Positions 60,804-64,000 of a stretch of 64,000 bases of DNA are shown here, one piece after another (position 1 is the stretch's first letter; each line of letters starts with the position of its first letter). The stretch spans positions 1,116,001 through 1,180,000 of the forward strand of contig NZ_CP066784.1 in NCBI RefSeq assembly GCF_028751195.1, given 5' to 3'. Origin of the DNA: Alicyclobacillus sp. ALC3. GTDB taxonomy: Bacteria > Bacillota > Bacilli > Alicyclobacillales > Alicyclobacillaceae. The notes under the pieces were generated by a model. The model was given only the letters and a program-made list of their open reading frames with translations. It did no database searches and was not told where the DNA came from. Both the position numbers and the translations under genes were made by a program.

Positions 60804-61427
60804 ATGAAAACAACTTCTCGGCAATCGGCGTTCAATCTGCCGCCTCTAAGGTACTTCATCGGATGCATGCTCATGGCCGCAGTGACGGTGTTCGTGGAAA
60901 AGGACTCGAAGATATCATCGGGAGGCGTGAGTGGTCTCAGTATCGGCATTGCAGACCTGTTTGGACTCAGTGTCGGCGTCACGAACTTGTGTATCAAGCT
61001 GTCCATTTTTTTGCTTATTTTGCTGTTCGACTCTAAAATCACAGCCTTTTGGACAGTCATCGGTGCGGGCATAACCGGCGTGTTTATGGTGTTGTTCGAA
61101 CACGCCCCGGTCGATCTCGATTGGCCACGATGGGTTGCCTTTGCTTTCATTCTGCTCTTCGCCAAACTACCGATCGCGTTACTCGTGTCCAAAGGGCTGT
61201 CCACGGGGGGATTTACAGCCGTCGCACAATTGATAGCGCACCGCTACCGCACGCCGTTGTGGGTGAGCTTGTTACTGCTCAATGTCTTGGCAGTCGCGGT
61301 CATGTACCTCGCGCATGGCTTGGTCTCCGGATTGCTCACGGCAGTGGCTTCCCTCACCGCAGGCGTCATGGTGCAAGTTTGGTCAGACGTGACAAACAGG
61401 TGTCTGGATGCAAGGAAAACCCCGTAA
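60804..61427 (+). CDS. YitT/YczE-like membrane protein
   Basis: This 207-residue protein of five or six helices has the motif KISSGGVSGLSIGIADLFGL near residue 35 and LVSKGLSTGGFTAVAQLIAH near 130, the repeated S-x-G-G-x-x-G/A pattern of YitT-family proteins. The family has no firmly known substrate. The ATG at 60804 follows AGAGGT; a longer frame begins nine codons upstream. It lies 126 bases before the copper ATPase gene and might be cotranscribed with the 60226 gene. Confidence 0.75.
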   Translation: MKTTSRQSAFNLPPLRYFIGCMLMAAVTVFVEKDSKISSGGVSGLSIGIADLFGLSVGVTNLCIKLSIFLLILLFDSKITAFWTVIGAGITGVFMVLFEHAPVDLDWPRWVAFAFILLFAKLPIALLVSKGLSTGGFTAVAQLIAHRYRTPLWVSLLLLNVLAVAVMYLAHGLVSGLLTAVASLTAGVMVQVWSDVTNRCLDARKTP

Positions 61428-61552
61428 GAGCGGTGTGTTTGAGTGGTTTCCACGACCCGCAACGGTCATTGTCCCCAGTGAAAACCTCATATCCATGAAG
61501 GACAACCGATACAATACATTGTCCACACAATTCGTGTTTCCGGGGTGACTTC

Positions 61553-63796
61553 ATGGATCCAGTTCAACTTCTATCGTCGCGCGATTCTACACTGTCAGAT
61601 TCCAAGCAATCACAAGTATCGACGGAGACACAGGAAGAGGGCTTCCAAAGGTACATTGTAACGGGAATGAGTTGCGCAGCCTGCTCGGCGCGCATTGAGA
61701 AAGTCGTTCAACGCGTTCCCGGAGTCGCATCGGTTCATGTGAATCTGTCATCGGAGCGGGCGTACGTGCGCTTTGACGAGAATACGCTTGCCGATGACAC
61801 CATCGTCGCAGCAATTGAGAGAGCCGGCTACGGAGCGGTTACGGATTCAGAAGAACAGGCTGCACTGCGAGAAAAACAGAAGCTACAGTCGTATGAATCC
61901 CTGTGGAACCGCTGGTTTTTGGCGCTGGTCATCATGTTGTCGCTTATGGGCGATATGTTTATGTCCATGCAGGTTGGGCATCATGTACTCCCCACTTGGT
62001 GTGGCTGGGCCCTGACCACGCTGGTTCAGTTACTCCTTGGCGGCCGTTTCTACCGGGGGGCCATCAACGCCATCCGCGGCAGAACCACCAACATGGATGT
62101 CCTCGTTGCGCTCGCGTCCAGCGTTGCCTACATCCAAAGTACCGTGCTGGCGCTTGGCGGAGAGGGGATGGCATCATTCGACGGTCCTGCCATGGTGCTG
62201 GTGATGGTTACCTTTGGCAAGTTACTTGAAGACCGAGCCAAGTTTGGTGTGTCGGCACTGATCAAAAGTCAGACGCAGCAGACTGGTCCTCTGGTCGCAC
62301 ACAAAGTCGTCCGGGGAGACATTGTCGAGACATCTGCATCGACCTTGCTGCCTGGAGACGAAGTTCGAGTTTACGGCTCCGAGGTGGTGCCGACAGACCT
62401 GGTAATTTTAGCCGGAAACCCGATGGTCGATGAATCGTTACTTACCGGTGAATCGCTTCCGGTTCAAAAAGGTGCAGGCGACATTGTCTACGGTGGTTCT
62501 ACAAATTTAGTTGGAGAGTGGGTAGGACGTGTCGCAAGAACGAGTGATGACACGATGCACGCTCACTTGGTTCACGCAATCGACCAAGCCCAAATGGAAA
62601 AGTCTACTTCACGGCGGTGGATTGACCGCGTCACGGCGGTCTTCGTGCCGATCGTCATCGTGATCGCACTCATCGCGTTCGGCTACCAACTTTGGCTAGG
62701 TCACAGCATGGTCCACGCTGTCACGGACGCGATCGCGGTGCTGGTTGCGGCCTGCCCATGCGCCCTCGGACTGGCCACCCCAACTGCACTGGCTGTGGGG
62801 ATGCATGTAGGGTTGAAACGCGGGATCTGTTTACAAAACGAAGACCGCCTCGGGCAGCTGAGCAAAATAGACACCGTGATTTTTGACAAAACGGGAACTC
62901 TTACAACCGGTCAACTGCGAGTTTCGGACATCCAGACTAGACAAGGGATTCAGCCCGAAAGACTGCTCGTACTCGCCGCACAAGCCGAAGACGGGGTTGA
63001 ACATCCGGTCGCTCGCGCGATTGTCACTGCTGCTCTCGATTGGCAGATGAGTTGGGTACTAACAGGAATAGCCGATGTGGTCCGCGGTGGCATCGTTCGA
63101 ACGATTCAGGGTCACAGGGTCTTTGTCGGCAACTCCAGCACACGCACCGACACCATCAAACGTCACCGACCGTCGGTAGCATTCCAGCATAACTTTGATG
63201 AACAAGTCCGGAAAGTGGATGTTCTGAGTGACGGTGTTTGGCTGGGAACGCTCCTGTTAAGTGATGATTTACAGCCCGGCGCGAGAGAACTCGTCCAAGC
63301 TCTGCAGCTACAAGGTGTCGAGGTAAAGTTGCTGACAGGCGACTCTTTGGCAAATGCAGACCACGTTGCCAGCACACTTGGCATCCCTACTTATATGGCG
63401 GAGTTGGACGCTGCGAGCAAGGCGCAAGCAGTTCGTGATCTGCAAGCGCAAGGGCGAGTTGTCGCTATGGTCGGTGATGGACTCAACGATGCCCTGGCTT
63501 TGAAAACAGCCAATGTAGGTATCGCTTTCGGTGCAGCAACACCTGAGTCCCTTTCGTCTGCCGACATCGCAATCGTACACGGGAACCTCCAGCAACTGTT
63601 ATGGACCCTTCATTTAGCCAAGGCAATGCTCGGAAAAATTCGACAGAATCTGATCTGGGCTCTGCTCTACAACTCGGTGAGCATCCCACTCGCATTTTTA
63701 GGGTTTCTTAGCCCGATGTGGGCGGGTGCCGGGATGGCGCTCAGTTCCGTCGTCGTCATGTCCAACAGCTTATTACTCCAAAGAAGCGGCCGATAG
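61553..63796 (+). CDS. copA: Copper-transporting P1B-type ATPase (CopA)
   Basis: This 747-residue metal pump has one N-terminal heavy-metal domain with VTGMSCAACSARIEKV near residue 38, eight membrane helices, the transport motif AACPCALGLATPTA near 398, the phosphorylation site VIFDKTGTLTTG near 443, a serine-containing HP motif region VEHPVARAI, and GDGLNDALALKTANVGIAFG near 643. The CPC motif and the single CxxC domain indicate Cu(I) export. GGGGTGA lies before the ATG. Neither CsoR nor CopZ is adjacent. Confidence 0.93.
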   Translation: MDPVQLLSSRDSTLSDSKQSQVSTETQEEGFQRYIVTGMSCAACSARIEKVVQRVPGVASVHVNLSSERAYVRFDENTLADDTIVAAIERAGYGAVTDSEEQAALREKQKLQSYESLWNRWFLALVIMLSLMGDMFMSMQVGHHVLPTWCGWALTTLVQLLLGGRFYRGAINAIRGRTTNMDVLVALASSVAYIQSTVLALGGEGMASFDGPAMVLVMVTFGKLLEDRAKFGVSALIKSQTQQTGPLVAHKVVRGDIVETSASTLLPGDEVRVYGSEVVPTDLVILAGNPMVDESLLTGESLPVQKGAGDIVYGGSTNLVGEWVGRVARTSDDTMHAHLVHAIDQAQMEKSTSRRWIDRVTAVFVPIVIVIALIAFGYQLWLGHSMVHAVTDAIAVLVAACPCALGLATPTALAVGMHVGLKRGICLQNEDRLGQLSKIDTVIFDKTGTLTTGQLRVSDIQTRQGIQPERLLVLAAQAEDGVEHPVARAIVTAALDWQMSWVLTGIADVVRGGIVRTIQGHRVFVGNSSTRTDTIKRHRPSVAFQHNFDEQVRKVDVLSDGVWLGTLLLSDDLQPGARELVQALQLQGVEVKLLTGDSLANADHVASTLGIPTYMAELDAASKAQAVRDLQAQGRVVAMVGDGLNDALALKTANVGIAFGAATPESLSSADIAIVHGNLQQLLWTLHLAKAMLGKIRQNLIWALLYNSVSIPLAFLGFLSPMWAGAGMALSSVVVMSNSLLLQRSGR

Positions 63797-63858
63797 CGAA
63801 CGCTGTAGTTTTAGGTAGATTTTGTCGATTGTGAAGGAAACTTGTTGGAAATTTCTTC

Positions 63859-63887
63859 TTGATGATTTGAACAAAAAGCCATACAAT
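63859..63887 (+). promoter_or_regulatory. Promoter of the gene behind the GEMM riboswitch
   Basis: TTGATG (63859-63864) and TACAAT (63882-63887) are separated by exactly 17 bases. The transcript would start near 63894, at the beginning of the riboswitch. Confidence 0.75.
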
Positions 63888-63892
63888 TACAA

Positions 63893-64000
63893 AAACAGCG
63901 TTGGCATCGCTCTGCCAACGGTAAACCTGACTGAAAAGCAGGGGCACAAAGCCACAGGTCTTCGAGGAGTGTCCTCATGACGGCTGGGCTGCCAGATGCA
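63893..64000 (+). promoter_or_regulatory. GEMM-type cyclic dinucleotide riboswitch, cut by the window edge
   Basis: After a ttggca/tgccaa hairpin the sequence reads GGTAAACC, a short stem closed by a GAAAA loop, then GGGGCACAAAGCCACAGGTC. A second stem (gaggag/ctcctc-like) and GGCTGGGCTGCC follow. This order matches the GEMM-I (c-di-GMP-I) consensus. The base that separates c-di-GMP from cGAMP readers cannot be placed safely by eye. The regulated gene lies beyond the window. Confidence 0.75.

Noticed and set aside
61500..61524. GGACAA-N13-TTGTCC inverted repeat upstream of copA
   Set aside because: It could be an operator, but it does not match a CsoR or CueR site that I know, and the spacer is long, so no regulator can be named.

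Overview
The window looks like the chromosome of a Gram-positive endospore former with about 50-55% G+C. The closest fit is Alicyclobacillus or a relative. The reasons are a sporulation sigma-K gene, the GlpP/GlpF/GlpK/GlpD glycerol set, Firmicute-type Shine-Dalgarno sites, a LexA box of the Bacillus type, and a kdp operon with truncated KdpD proteins. The genus is an inference.

Positions 1 to about 25,180 are the right part of a temperate siphophage-like prophage; its left end lies outside the window. Its lytic genes run leftward: a Cro-like gene at 19.7 kb, small early genes, an SbcC-like ATPase, RecT and an MBL-fold enzyme, a lambda-O-like initiator carrying its own iteron origin, a helicase loader, RecU, a late regulator, a ParB/ABC/GNAT cassette with an ASCH gene facing it, the packaging genes, the portal and the start of the head genes. 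The rightward lysogeny genes (20.0-25.2 kb) are a CI-like repressor, membrane and accessory proteins, an SOS-boxed ImmA/IrrE protease, an inactive-looking LexA-fold protein and a large serine recombinase. The recombinase ends 14 bases before the 3' half of sigK, so the prophage is a skin-like element that splits the sigma-K gene.

Positions 25.5-32.2 kb hold a LacI-regulated leftward operon (lacI-type regulator, glycogen-debranching-type enzyme, sugar-binding lipoprotein, two permeases). Positions 32.7-35.0 kb hold egtB-egtD for ergothioneine. Positions 35.3-43.1 kb hold a promoter, a fluoride riboswitch and a seven-gene membrane complex related to Hyf/formate hydrogenlyase. Its large subunit has lost the NiFe cysteines, so it is better described as an energy-converting hydrogenase-related (Ehr) complex. 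A tandem DUF190 protein, a family often found beside fluoride exporters, converges on this operon.

Positions 44.2-51.9 kb are a leftward glycerol and dihydroxyacetone region: glpF-glpK-glpD, a DUF1641 gene, glpP and dhaK-dhaL-dhaM, with terminator leaders in front of glpF and glpD. plsY follows on the other strand and uses the glycerol 3-phosphate made here. Positions 52.8-59.8 kb are a leftward kdp operon: a 27-residue peptide, KdpF, KdpA, KdpB, KdpC and two KdpD N-terminal proteins without a kinase domain. The right end has an unknown gene, a YitT-like membrane protein, a copper ATPase, and a promoter with a GEMM-type cyclic dinucleotide riboswitch that runs off the edge.
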